Below are positions 1-7,126 of a DNA stretch of 15,248 bases, in pieces. Positions within the stretch are counted from its first letter, which is position 1. Each line of letters begins with the position of its first letter. Source of the stretch: Fen-330 sp050008465 (GTDB lineage Bacteria; Acidobacteriota; Terriglobia; Bryobacterales; Bryobacteraceae); contig JBEKMO010000104.1 of assembly GCA_050008465.1 (NCBI GenBank), positions 1-15,248 on the forward strand, read 5' to 3'. A program made the translations under genes and the position numbers. A model generated the notes under the pieces. It made no database searches. It worked only from the letters and a program-made list of their open reading frames with translations, and had not been told where the DNA came from.

Positions 1-1
1 A

Positions 2-97
2 GCCCTGTGCCTGGTCTGCCGGCTCGCCTATCCCCGCGATCTCGCGCGCCTCCCCGAGTTGCACGCCGCCATCACGCGGCACGCAAATGGCCGATAA
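2..97 (+). CDS. C-terminal end of an unidentified upstream protein (partial)
   Basis: An open frame enters from the left edge and stops at TAA 95-97. It encodes about 31 residues, starting ALCLVCRLAYPRDLARL and ending in HANGR. It overlaps the start of the ABC exporter gene by 11 bases, the same kind of overlap seen between the other genes of this locus, so it is probably the preceding gene of the same operon. Too little is present to name a family. It does not match the tail of the radical SAM protein further downstream, so it is not a second copy of that gene. That it is coding is an inference from the operon-like overlap and the proline-, leucine- and arginine-rich composition typical of the neighbours. 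Confidence 0.5.
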   Translation, partial: ALCLVCRLAYPRDLARLPELHAAITRHANGR

Positions 98-1937
98 GCC
101 CCTGGTGCTGGCCCTCCTCTCTTCCAAACTCCGCAAGGCCGCAGGCCAGCTCCGCTATCTGCCCCGGACGCTGGGGCTGGTCTGGGCCGCGGCGCGGCGC
201 TGGACCACCGCTTGGGCCGCGCTGCTGGCTGTGCAGGGGCTGCTGCCGGTGGCGATCGTCTATCTGACACGCCCGCTGGTGGATCGCACGGTCGCGGCGG
301 TGAAGGCTGGCGGGGCGTGGGAGAGCGTGCGGCCGGCGCTGGTCATCGTCGTCGCGCTGGCGGCCGTCACGCTGCTCGCCGAGGCGTTGCGCACCGCCAT
401 CGGTTGGGTGCGGACGCACCAGTCCGAGCTGGTGCAGGACCACATCAACGGTCTCATCCACCGCAAATCGGTCGAGGCCGACCTGGCCTTCTACGATTCG
501 CCCGAGTTCTACGATCACCTGCACCGCGCGCGCCTGGAGGCCTCCTACCGCCCGGTGATGCTGCTGGAGAGCCTGGGCGGCCTGCTTCAGAACGGCATCA
601 CCCTGGCCGCCATGCTCGCCGTGCTGGTTCCGTTCGGCCTGTGGCTGCCCCTGGCGCTCTTCGTCAGCACCCTGCCCGCGCTTTACGTGGCGCTGCGCTA
701 TACCGTCCGGCAGCATGAGTGGCGGCTGCGAACCACCGCCGATGAGCGGCGCACCTGGTATTACGACTGGCTGCTCACCAGCCGCGAGGCCGCCTCCGAG
801 CTCCGGCTGTTCGCGCTGGGCGACCGCTTCCAGGCGGCGTACCGCAGCCTCCGCGCGCGCCTGCGGGGCGAGAAACTGGAGCTGGCCACGGGCCAGGCGC
901 TGGCCGAACTCGGCGCCGGCGCGCTGGCGATCATCCTCACTGGCGCCTGCATGGTCGCGATGGTCTGGCGCGCCGTTCGCGGTCTCCTCACGCTGGGCGA
1001 CCTAGCCCTGTTCTATCAGGCCTTCCAGCAAGGGCTCCGGCTGATGCGCTCGCTGCTGGACAACGTGAGCCAGCTTTACTACAACAGCCTGTTCCTGGGC
1101 AATCTGTTCGAGTTTCTCGCGCTCGAGCCCACCCTGCTCAACCCGCCCTCGCCCCACCCTGCGCCTGTCGCGCTCCGGATTGGAATCCGTTTCCAAAACG
1201 TAACCTTCCGCTATCCCGACAGCCCGAAAGCCGTCCTCCGCGACTTCACTCTCGATATCCCGGCCGGCCGCGTCGTTGCCTTCGTTGGTCCCAACGGCGC
1301 CGGCAAGAGCACGTTCGTCAAACTGCTCTGCCGCTTCTACGATCCCGACGAAGGGCGCATCGAGCTGGATGGCGCCGACCTGCGCGATCTTTCGATCGAG
1401 GAACTCCGGCGCCGCATCACGGTCCTGTTCCAGGAGCCGGTGCGTTACAGCACCACCGTGAGCGAAAGCGTGGCGCTCGGAGACGCGCAGGGCTCGCCCG
1501 GCGCCGCCGAGATCGAGGCTGCGGCCGCCGCGGCCGGGGCCGATGAGGTCGCCGCCCGCCTCCCGGACGGGTACGACAGTTTGCTTGGAAAATGTTTTAA
1601 CGACGGCGTCGAGCTTTCCACCGGCGAGTGGCAGCGCGTCGCCCTGGCCCGCGCCTTCCTCCGCCGCGCCCCAATCCTCATCCTGGATGAGCCCACCAGC
1701 GCCATGGATCCCTGGGCCGAGGCCGACTGGATCGCCCGCTTTCGCTCGCTGGCGGCTGGCCGCACCGCCATCCTCATCACCCACCGCCTCACCACCGCGA
1801 TGCGCGCCGACGTCATTCACGTCATGTCCGCCGGCGGAATCGTCGAATCCGGCACGCACGCGGAACTTCTCGCCCGCGGTGGCCTCTATGCTGAGTCCTG
1901 GCTCGCTCAGAGCGCCATCCCCGCCGTTACTCGTTGA
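87..1937 (+). CDS. ABC exporter, fused permease and ATPase (peptide export type)
   Basis: A 616-residue half-transporter that would dimerise in the inner membrane and export a substrate at the cost of ATP. The first 330 or so residues carry hydrophobic segments (about 44-62, 83-101, 170-205 and 275-293). The rest is a nucleotide-binding domain with Walker A GPNGAGKST (about residue 401), a Q-loop LFQEPV, a signature LSTGEWQRVALAR that departs from LSGGQ, Walker B ILILDEPTSAMD and an H-loop ITHRL. All catalytic elements are intact. Its ATG overlaps the upstream gene, and its TGA shares a base with the ATG of the nucleotidyltransferase gene. Next to RiPP genes it is most likely the exporter of the mature peptide, but no precursor directly precedes it here. 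A remnant of a close paralogue lies at 9469-9607. The family call is firm; the substrate is inferred. Confidence 0.93.
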   Translation: MADKPLVLALLSSKLRKAAGQLRYLPRTLGLVWAAARRWTTAWAALLAVQGLLPVAIVYLTRPLVDRTVAAVKAGGAWESVRPALVIVVALAAVTLLAEALRTAIGWVRTHQSELVQDHINGLIHRKSVEADLAFYDSPEFYDHLHRARLEASYRPVMLLESLGGLLQNGITLAAMLAVLVPFGLWLPLALFVSTLPALYVALRYTVRQHEWRLRTTADERRTWYYDWLLTSREAASELRLFALGDRFQAAYRSLRARLRGEKLELATGQALAELGAGALAIILTGACMVAMVWRAVRGLLTLGDLALFYQAFQQGLRLMRSLLDNVSQLYYNSLFLGNLFEFLALEPTLLNPPSPHPAPVALRIGIRFQNVTFRYPDSPKAVLRDFTLDIPAGRVVAFVGPNGAGKSTFVKLLCRFYDPDEGRIELDGADLRDLSIEELRRRITVLFQEPVRYSTTVSESVALGDAQGSPGAAEIEAAAAAAGADEVAARLPDGYDSLLGKCFNDGVELSTGEWQRVALARAFLRRAPILILDEPTSAMDPWAEADWIARFRSLAAGRTAILITHRLTTAMRADVIHVMSAGGIVESGTHAELLARGGLYAESWLAQSAIPAVTR

Positions 1938-3086
1938 TGCATTCCCTGTTGCTTGAGTGTGCCCGCGCCCGTCCCGACCTCGATACCGTCCGCGGGCTAG
2001 CCGCCAGCGTGTCTGATTGGAGCGTACTGGCGGGGCAGGCCACCCGCCACGGCGTTGCCTCCCTGGTCTCGTGGTATTTGAATCAGGCCTGCCCGGAGGG
2101 CGCGCCCGCGCCGCTCGGCGAACAGTTCCGGCAGAACGCCGTGCGCAACCTGCTGTTGACCGGAGAACTGCTCCGGCTGCTGGGGGTCTTCGAGGCCGCC
2201 TCGATCCCGCTCGTGCCGTTTAAAGGGCCGGCTCTGGCCTGGTCGCTCTACGAAACACCCGCGCTGCGGAAAATGAGTGACCTGGACGTGCTCGTCCGGC
2301 CGCGAGACGCGGACCGCGCAATCGGTCTGCTGCGCTCCCACGGTTACCGGCCGCAGTTCTCCTGCGTGGACAGGAGGTTCTTCGCGGCGAACCAGGAGAT
2401 GCACTTCAACCGCGAGGACGGGCAGGTGGCCGTGGACCTGCACTGGGGCCTGCTGCCCCGCTTCTTTCCGCTGGACGCCAGCGCCTTTTTCGAGCGACTC
2501 GCGCCGGTTCCGATCGCCGGGCGCCAAGTCCTGACTTTCTGCCCGGAGGACCTGCTGCTGTTCCTCTGCGTGCACGGCAGCAAGCACGGCTGGACGTTGC
2601 TGGCCTGGCTCTGCGACGTCGCCAGACTGATCGACCGGTGCGCGGTGAACTGGGAAGACGTGCTCGCTCGCGCGCAGGCCAGCCACGTTTCGCGATGCCT
2701 CTCGTTGGGCCTGACTCTGGCGCGTGACCTCCTCGGAGCAGTGACGCCGGAACTGCCTCAGGAGGCTCTCGCCGCCTCTGCGCGAGAACAGTTGATGTAT
2801 GGCTCCGGCGACGTGTCGATGCGTTTTCAGCTCGCGCTGCTGGAGCGCCTGACGGATAAGGTCCGCTTCTGGCAGGGTATCCTAGCGCCCATGCCGGCGG
2901 ACTTCGAATCCCTCCATATCCCCGCCTCGCTCTTCCCCGCCTACTACCTGGCCAAGCCGCTTCGCCTCGCGGTGAAACACGGCCTCCTCGCCGCCCGCCG
3001 CCTGCTCCCTTCGGGCCGGATGCCGGCGTAGTCCCGCCGCGCCCCACCCGCCTGAAGACTTCAAGCGCCGTGGTGTGTCTGATGTG
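1799..3086 (+). repeat. Direct repeat, copy A (ABC 3' end plus nucleotidyltransferase)
   Basis: Homology with 9469-10756 begins at GATGCGCGCCGA inside the ABC ATPase domain, runs through the whole nucleotidyltransferase gene and ends about 55 bases after its stop, at the shared GCCGTGGTGTGTCTG. The copies are diverged, not identical, so the duplication is not recent or has been partly homogenised. Confidence 0.85.
1937..3031 (+). CDS. Nucleotidyltransferase-fold protein (NTP_transf_5-like), copy 1
   Basis: A 364-residue protein of the uncharacterised nucleotidyltransferase family often found in lasso-peptide and other RiPP loci. Visible motifs are FKGPALAWSLY (about residue 95), the acidic SDLDVLVRPRD (about 115, the expected metal-binding Asp pair) and VDLHWGLLPR (about 166, the likely third acidic residue). 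The C-terminal half is helical and lacks an obvious membrane segment. The ATG at 1937 overlaps the exporter stop codon (TGATG), so the two genes are translationally coupled; the in-frame TTG one codon upstream is the weaker choice. A close paralogue is at 9604-10701: from about residue 85 on the two are nearly the same, while the first 85 residues differ clearly. The substrate is unknown; transfer of a nucleotide to the RiPP product or a carrier is only a guess from context. Confidence 0.88.
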   Translation: MHSLLLECARARPDLDTVRGLAASVSDWSVLAGQATRHGVASLVSWYLNQACPEGAPAPLGEQFRQNAVRNLLLTGELLRLLGVFEAASIPLVPFKGPALAWSLYETPALRKMSDLDVLVRPRDADRAIGLLRSHGYRPQFSCVDRRFFAANQEMHFNREDGQVAVDLHWGLLPRFFPLDASAFFERLAPVPIAGRQVLTFCPEDLLLFLCVHGSKHGWTLLAWLCDVARLIDRCAVNWEDVLARAQASHVSRCLSLGLTLARDLLGAVTPELPQEALAASAREQLMYGSGDVSMRFQLALLERLTDKVRFWQGILAPMPADFESLHIPASLFPAYYLAKPLRLAVKHGLLAARRLLPSGRMPA

Positions 3087-3134
3087 TCCCGGTCAGTCGT
3101 ATGCGTCAGACCAACCACACGGCTGACAGGGGCG

Positions 3135-3318
3135 CTAGCCCGCCCTTCTCACACAAGATCTACTGCGGCGCGCGATGAGCCCATGTCTACTTCGTTGCGC
3201 TCGGGCGACGTCCTCGACGTACTGTCAAGTACGCCTCCGGGCGTCGCCTCTCGCACGCCTCGTATCCACGGGCTCCTCACGCGCCTCGTCACGATCCTGC
3301 GTGAGAAGGGCGGGCTAG
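3135..3318. mobile_element. 184-bp MITE-like element with 18-bp perfect terminal inverted repeats
   Basis: CTAGCCCGCCCTTCTCAC at 3135-3152 is repeated exactly in inverse orientation at 3301-3318. These termini resemble the right end of the adjacent IS1380-family element (4442-4461, 17 of 20 positions). The interior has no convincing gene but holds an imperfect hairpin at about 3202-3250 centred on GTACTGTCAAGTAC. The size, perfect ends and absence of coding fit a non-autonomous element moved by an IS1380-type transposase. It shares the CTAG at 3315-3318 with the left end of the IS beside it. A doubly truncated IS remnant is the alternative. Confidence 0.62.
3202..3250. repeat. Imperfect hairpin inside the MITE-like element
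   Basis: The left arm GGGCGACGTCCTCGACGTACT faces AGTACGCCTCC plus GGGCGTCGCC across the loop GTCA. The inner stem (ACGTACT/AGTACG) and the outer stem (GGCGACG/CGTCGCC) pair well, with mismatches between them. It could fold as RNA or DNA; no function is visible. Confidence 0.45.
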
Positions 3319-4461
3319 CCGTTTTTTCTCACGCGGGGTCTGGCAAAAAGCCGCTTCTTCTGACATCACTGAGTTTCCGCACAGCAGTTAGCGCCAAGGA
3401 GGAAGCGGCTTTCGCTATGACAGAGTGTGCCCAATCCAGCTTCGAGTTCCAAACCCATTTTTCGCGCGCCGCCGTAGCGCGCTTCGACGGCGGCACGATG
3501 ACCTCGGATGGTGGCGCCGTGCTGCCGCGGGAACCAGACCGGCGCCAGCCGTGGCTGACTTCGCGCACGGTCCAAGAGATGGTCGCGCAATGCGTGTATG
3601 CGCTGGCACTCGGCTACGAGGACCTCAGCGATCACGACCAACTGCGGGAAGATCCGCTGCTGGCGGTGCTCAGCGGGAAACACCGGGTAGGCGAGGAACC
3701 GCTGGCGGGCAAGAGCACGCTGAAGCGTTTGGAGCTGGGCGGCGAAGCGCCCGAACAGATCGTGCTGGATCTGGACGCGACCGACCTGCCGCTACACGGC
3801 CATCAGGAGGGCCGGTTCTTCCACGGCTATTACGACAGCTACTGTTATCTGCCGCTATACATCTTCGCCGGCGAGCACCTGCTGTGCGCGCGGCTGCGGA
3901 CGGCGGATCAGGACGCGGCGGCCGGCAGCAAGGACGAGGTGGAACGGATGGTTCGTCAGATCCGGGTGGTGTGGCCCGCGGTGCGAATCATCGAGCCGCA
4001 GACGCAAGAGGCCGCGCGGCTCCACGAGCAGACCGGGAAGCCGGCGCGAGTGGCCGGCGCAGCAACTGTACGAGGATCTGTATTGTGAACGCGGCGAGAC
4101 GGAGAATCGCATCAAAGAGCGGTTGTCGCTGTTCGCCGGCCGGGTAAGTGCGGAAACCACGAGGGCCAGCCAACTCCGGGTGTACTTCGCGGCGATGGCC
4201 TATGTCCTGACGCACGGGCTGCTGTTCGCGCAGGTTTACCACAACCTGCGGCAAACGGTTCCGCTGCGGGCCTGACCCAAAAAGGAGGCCACAGGTAAAG
4301 TAAGTTCTTAAGCTCTCCCGCTCGCACAAACCGGCTCCAGCCCACCTTCCGGGCCTGCTACGGGCCGCTCCATATCGCGTCACGGCCGGGCCCGCCCCGG
4401 AACGAATCTCCGGCGAGCCAGAAGACGGCTCCACCAGATCCGTGTGAGAGAAGCGGGCTAG
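3315..4461 (+). mobile_element. Decayed IS1380-family insertion sequence
   Basis: The right end is GTGTGAGAGAAGCGGGCTAG at 4442-4461. The left end is a diverged match, CTAGCCGTTTTTTCTCACGC, at 3315-3334. Between them lies one transposase pseudogene. At about 1.15 kb the element is several hundred bases shorter than normal IS1380-type elements, which fits the deletions in the gene. No matching target-site duplication was found outside the ends. The 166 bases between the transposase stop and the right end (4276-4441) hold no gene. Confidence 0.75.
3417..4275 (+). pseudogene. IS1380-family transposase, internally deleted and frameshifted
   Basis: Family hallmarks are clear: ALGYEDLSDHDQLREDPLL, LAGKSTLKRLE, QIVLDLDATDLPLHG with the first catalytic Asp, GRFFHGYYDSYCYLPLYIF and, near the end, QQLYEDLYCERGETENRIKE with the catalytic Glu. 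Two blocks are missing. LAGKSTLKRLE runs almost straight into PEQIVLDLD, where about 35 residues normally intervene. After WPAVRII the segment that normally carries the second catalytic Asp (RADSGF) is gone. Reading frame 3 ends at 4088, while the C-terminal family sequence continues in frame 1 from about 4060 to TGA 4273-4275. AAGGAGG at 3396-3402 supports the start at 3417. About 286 codons remain of an expected 430-460. It cannot encode an active transposase. Confidence 0.9.
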
Positions 4462-6089
4462 TTAAGCCCAGACTGAGTGGCCTTGACCAGGGTGTTAGCG
4501 CCCAGGGTCAAATAGTAGACGCTCGAAGCCCCGGGTTGAGCACTGATGTTGTCTACGGTGATTCCGCTGGTGCCCCCGGTTGCGGCCAGAATCACGCTGT
4601 TGACGTTGCCGGAGGTCGGGAACGCGCTGGTGATGTCCAGACTGCGGATGCAGCCGGCGGGCACACCGGTGGAACAGTAGTTCGTAATCCCCACGAACAG
4701 GAAATCCTTATTGAGCGTAGGGTTGTAAAACTCCGTCAGCGGAGAGGCGAATGCGCCAGCGGCAGCGCCAGCGGTTGTCAGAAGAAGCGCTGGGTTTGCT
4801 ATCGCACTGTTCATTCGCCACCCTGAGCCGAAGCCAATACGATACAGCTCCGGCCTGAGGTTAGCCGAGCTGTCGTTTCCGACCCCATACAGATAAGCGT
4901 TAGCCTGATCGCCCGTGTAATAGGCGTTATTGAGGTCGGGACCGAATGCAGTAAGCGCCGTCACGGAGCCGACGTTCACCGTCACCGGGTTGCTCAGGTT
5001 GATATCCGCCTGTCCGATCACACAATTGGTCCCGGTTGCGCCGCTGCTGTAAGCGTAAATCTTGCCGTTGGTGCTGTCAACGATCGGGGGACGGGCGGGG
5101 GCGTCGGCGCCTGAAGTAAGGGTGAAGTAGTTGGTGGCGATTGCGGCCGTTGACGCTGAAGTGTCGATGTAGCGCACCTGGCCCGCGGAGTTCCTGAAGA
5201 AGAGATGTTGTGAGACCGAATCATAAACCGGAGTCGATATGGGGCTCGTGGACGCGATCGGCCATCCGCCGGTCGTCACTTGCGTCGGAGTGCCTGTGAA
5301 CACACCCGTGATCTTGCGCACAGTGCCGGTGGTGACGCCCGTGTTGTAGGTGGTGACGTAGGCGACGTCGTGCAGGTAGTCAACGAAGGGCGCCGTCGTC
5401 GTCGGCTCGCCCAAGAGCACCTTCGTGTCCACGGCCGTGTTCCCGGTCCCGGGCACGGCGGGGTGAGTCGCGTCGGTCCCGTTGCCGGAGCCAGCCTTAT
5501 AGGTCAAGACGTGGAAGTACGTGTTAGCGCCGTTGTTCTCAATGAAGGCGAGTTTCGTGCCGTCCAGGGACATCGTCACCGAGGCGTACACAAGTCCGGG
5601 ACCCACGTTGTAGGCAAACATAAACGCCGGCCCACTCCCGGAACAGAAACCTGGGGCATAGAGGTTGTTCAGCCCAACAATATTGGCCTGAGTGGTTCGT
5701 CCCGCCAGGTTGACGCCGGTCACCACGAAATCCGCGGTACAACTCGGGGCGGCTGTCACGTCAAAGGTATACTTTGCAGGATACGTATTCTGCGGCCCGG
5801 CGGAGCCACCCAGGCTGACGGTCCAGTCCCGTTGGGTAGCTTGCGCATCATTCCGGTGGCCACCAGACGAGCGGCCGCCCCAATTACGCCGGTACCACTG
5901 GTCCCAGAAGCGAGGATCGCGCTGGATTCGGACCATGAGAGGGAGGTCCCTGGTGTCGGGAAAGATGACGTAGCTGTCGGTCCAGTTAGACCGCGCCCTC
6001 ACCGGAACGTGTCCTGGCGGTTGGTAAACGCTCTGTGAAAAGGCGGCGACGACGATCAAAGCAGCAACGATCGGAACGATGGCTTTCAT
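4458..6089 (-). CDS. Secreted beta-propeller-like protein, C-terminus cut by IS end
   Basis: A 543-residue protein with a clear signal peptide (MKAIVPIVAALIVVAAFSQS) and a mature part rich in Gly, Thr, Ser, Asn and aromatics. The mature part has recurrent blade-like stretches (VTMSLDGTKLAFIENN, HDVAYVTTYN, QHLFFRNSAGQVRYID, GKIYAYSSGATG, KDFLFVGITNYC), which suggests a beta-propeller or a related extracellular repeat fold. No catalytic motif is recognised. I chose ATG 6089 over the GTG two codons upstream because GAGGTG lies at ribosome-binding distance from it. The TAG stop at 4458-4460 is made by the CTAG of the IS1380 inverted repeat, and the last Asn codon uses an IS base, so the native C-terminus is lost. 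It diverges from the RiPP precursor and shares no obvious role with that locus. Confidence 0.8.
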   Translation of the reverse strand: MKAIVPIVAALIVVAAFSQSVYQPPGHVPVRARSNWTDSYVIFPDTRDLPLMVRIQRDPRFWDQWYRRNWGGRSSGGHRNDAQATQRDWTVSLGGSAGPQNTYPAKYTFDVTAAPSCTADFVVTGVNLAGRTTQANIVGLNNLYAPGFCSGSGPAFMFAYNVGPGLVYASVTMSLDGTKLAFIENNGANTYFHVLTYKAGSGNGTDATHPAVPGTGNTAVDTKVLLGEPTTTAPFVDYLHDVAYVTTYNTGVTTGTVRKITGVFTGTPTQVTTGGWPIASTSPISTPVYDSVSQHLFFRNSAGQVRYIDTSASTAAIATNYFTLTSGADAPARPPIVDSTNGKIYAYSSGATGTNCVIGQADINLSNPVTVNVGSVTALTAFGPDLNNAYYTGDQANAYLYGVGNDSSANLRPELYRIGFGSGWRMNSAIANPALLLTTAGAAAGAFASPLTEFYNPTLNKDFLFVGITNYCSTGVPAGCIRSLDITSAFPTSGNVNSVILAATGGTSGITVDNISAQPGASSVYYLTLGANTLVKATQSGLN

Positions 6090-6198
6090 GTTCACCTCAC
6101 AACGTACTCAGGCTGCGCGCCAGGCGCGGGGCTATCACACCCAGAACAGAATACCACTGAAAGGCCGCGCGGGAACATGCATCGCCAGCAGCTTCCGT

Positions 6199-6212
6199 AC
6201 CGTAAGTACGGT
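6199..6212. promoter_or_regulatory. Operator-like palindrome ACCGTA-AG-TACGGT
   Basis: Two perfect 6-base arms separated by 2 bases lie about 125 bases upstream of a TACAAT box and 190 bases upstream of the precursor start. An alternative nested pairing, CCGTAC/GTACGG (6195-6211), uses the same bases. Dimeric repressors bind such sites, but no regulator gene is seen in the window, so this is a candidate only. Confidence 0.3.
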
Positions 6213-6337
6213 TTAAGAACAGTGCCGATGACCCTGTAAGTATATGATTATGCTGACGAATACGCCGATCTTCCCTTCAGGGCCGAGATGGTACCGTCTA
6301 GTACTCAACGCGCCCTAAAAACACGTCCTCTTCGCGG

Positions 6338-6343
6338 TACAAT
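6338..6343 (+). promoter_or_regulatory. Possible -10 box (TACAAT) for the RiPP operon
   Basis: TACAAT differs from the sigma-70 -10 consensus at one base and sits upstream of the precursor gene. The hexamer 17 bases upstream (CTAAAA) is a poor -35, so support is weak. Confidence 0.25.
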
Positions 6344-6404
6344 GTTAGCGTCGTGCCAGGGCGGGGATTGCACCGCGCCTCTGGCAGCGAACAAAGAGTC
6401 TACG

Positions 6405-6587
6405 ATGAACAACAAAGAAGGGCCGAGCGCGCGGGACCTCGAGGCGGGTGTGAAACCTCGGTCTCAAAGGAAGCCCTACCGGAAGCCGGAATTCCTTCAC
6501 GAGCGTGTGTTTGAGACCACGGCGCTTGCCTGCGGGAAGATCAATACGTCTCAGGGGCAGTGCCACTGGAATCACAGGACGTCGTGA
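6405..6587 (+). CDS. RiPP precursor peptide with KPYRKPE leader motif and two-Cys core
   Basis: A 60-residue peptide. Residues 1-22 are charged and non-hydrophobic. Residues 23-30 (KPYRKPEF) match the Y-x-x-P-type leader motif that PqqD-like recognition proteins bind in lasso and related RiPPs. Then comes ERVFETTALACGK, and a C-terminal part with Cys43 and Cys53 (ALACGKINTSQGQC) ending in HRTS with a C-terminal serine. There is no signal peptide. ATG 6405 has a weak AAAGAG upstream; a longer in-frame start at 6288 is unlikely because its extra sequence is not leader-like. A peptidase, kinase-like protein, PqqD protein and radical SAM enzyme follow directly, which is the classic setting for a precursor. 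It differs from textbook lasso precursors: no lasso cyclase or transglutaminase-like gene is seen, and the ALACGK region has the look of a radical-SAM substrate. The site and type of modification are not known. Confidence 0.82.
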   Translation: MNNKEGPSARDLEAGVKPRSQRKPYRKPEFLHERVFETTALACGKINTSQGQCHWNHRTS

Positions 6588-7126
6588 CACGAGGGCGAGT
6601 GCCAATCCTTGATCCCGCGGCCAGGCATGAGGCGGCTGCGTGCGATCTGGTGTTGCAGGTGCTGGAGTCTTTCGGCGAGGCGCGCCTCACCGCGCAAGGG
6701 GCCAGCATGATCCCCGCTCTTTGGCCGGGAGACATGCTGCTGGTTCACCGAATGGACGCCGGCCGGGTATCGCCCGGAGACATCGTGCTGTGCCGCCGTG
6801 TCGGCGGTCTGCGGGCACACCGGTTGCTGGCGAAGCTGCAAACCGCCAGCGGCACGGTCTTGGTGACGCGCGGTGACGCGTTGTCCGAGGACGATCCGCC
6901 GCAGCCGGCAGCCGGCATGCTTGGACGGGTAAGCGCCGTTGTCCGCGGCCAGGCCCAGAGGCCTCTGAGCCGGCGGTTGAGCTTTGGCCAGACGATGGTC
7001 GCGTTGCTCGCGCGGCGCTCGGCCTGGGCCACGCGCATCCTGGTACGCGCGCACTCTGTGCCTGCCGCCGTTCGCGCCGGGAGGGGGTTTTGCTCCCAGG
7101 AAGCGCTCTGCCCGCCATCCAGGTGA
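6584..7126 (+). CDS. S24/S26-family peptidase, SipW-like (Ser/His)
   Basis: A 180-residue protein with the signal-peptidase core: GASMIPALWPGDMLLVHR carries the nucleophile Ser (about residue 41), PGDIVLCRR is the second conserved block, LRAHRLL supplies a His (about 79) where bacterial leader peptidases have Lys, and TRGDALSEDDP is the last conserved block. The Ser/His pairing is that of SipW/archaeal-type enzymes. No membrane anchor is apparent, unlike housekeeping signal peptidases, so it may act in the cytoplasm, possibly to remove the RiPP leader (inference). The GTG at 6584 overlaps the precursor stop as GTGA and has AGGA four bases upstream; an alternative GTG at 6560 would add eight residues. 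The C-terminal 50 residues are arginine-rich and not recognised. Confidence 0.82.
   Translation: MTRGRVPILDPAARHEAAACDLVLQVLESFGEARLTAQGASMIPALWPGDMLLVHRMDAGRVSPGDIVLCRRVGGLRAHRLLAKLQTASGTVLVTRGDALSEDDPPQPAAGMLGRVSAVVRGQAQRPLSRRLSFGQTMVALLARRSAWATRILVRAHSVPAAVRAGRGFCSQEALCPPSR

Larger units (their letters stand above)
6096..6404. other. Intergenic region between divergent genes; candidate promoter region of the RiPP operon
   Basis: These 309 bases separate the secreted-protein gene (minus) from the precursor gene (plus) and hold no convincing gene. They contain a perfect palindrome at 6199-6212 and a TACAAT at 6338-6343 that could be a -10 box about 60 bases before the precursor start. No good -35 sequence lies at the right distance. 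Transcription of the whole RiPP operon must start here or further upstream. Confidence 0.5.

Noticed and set aside
3075..3416. N-terminal extension of the transposase frame back to 3075
   Set aside because: It crosses the MITE-like element and the IS left end, and the AAGGAGG and family alignment place the start at 3417.
5280..6038. 252-codon plus-strand open frame opposite the secreted protein gene
   Set aside because: The minus strand has a signal peptide, a ribosome site and sensible composition; the plus frame has none.
6288..6404. Longer precursor starting at 6288
   Set aside because: The added residues are not leader-like and contain stray cysteines; ATG 6405 gives the usual length for such precursors.
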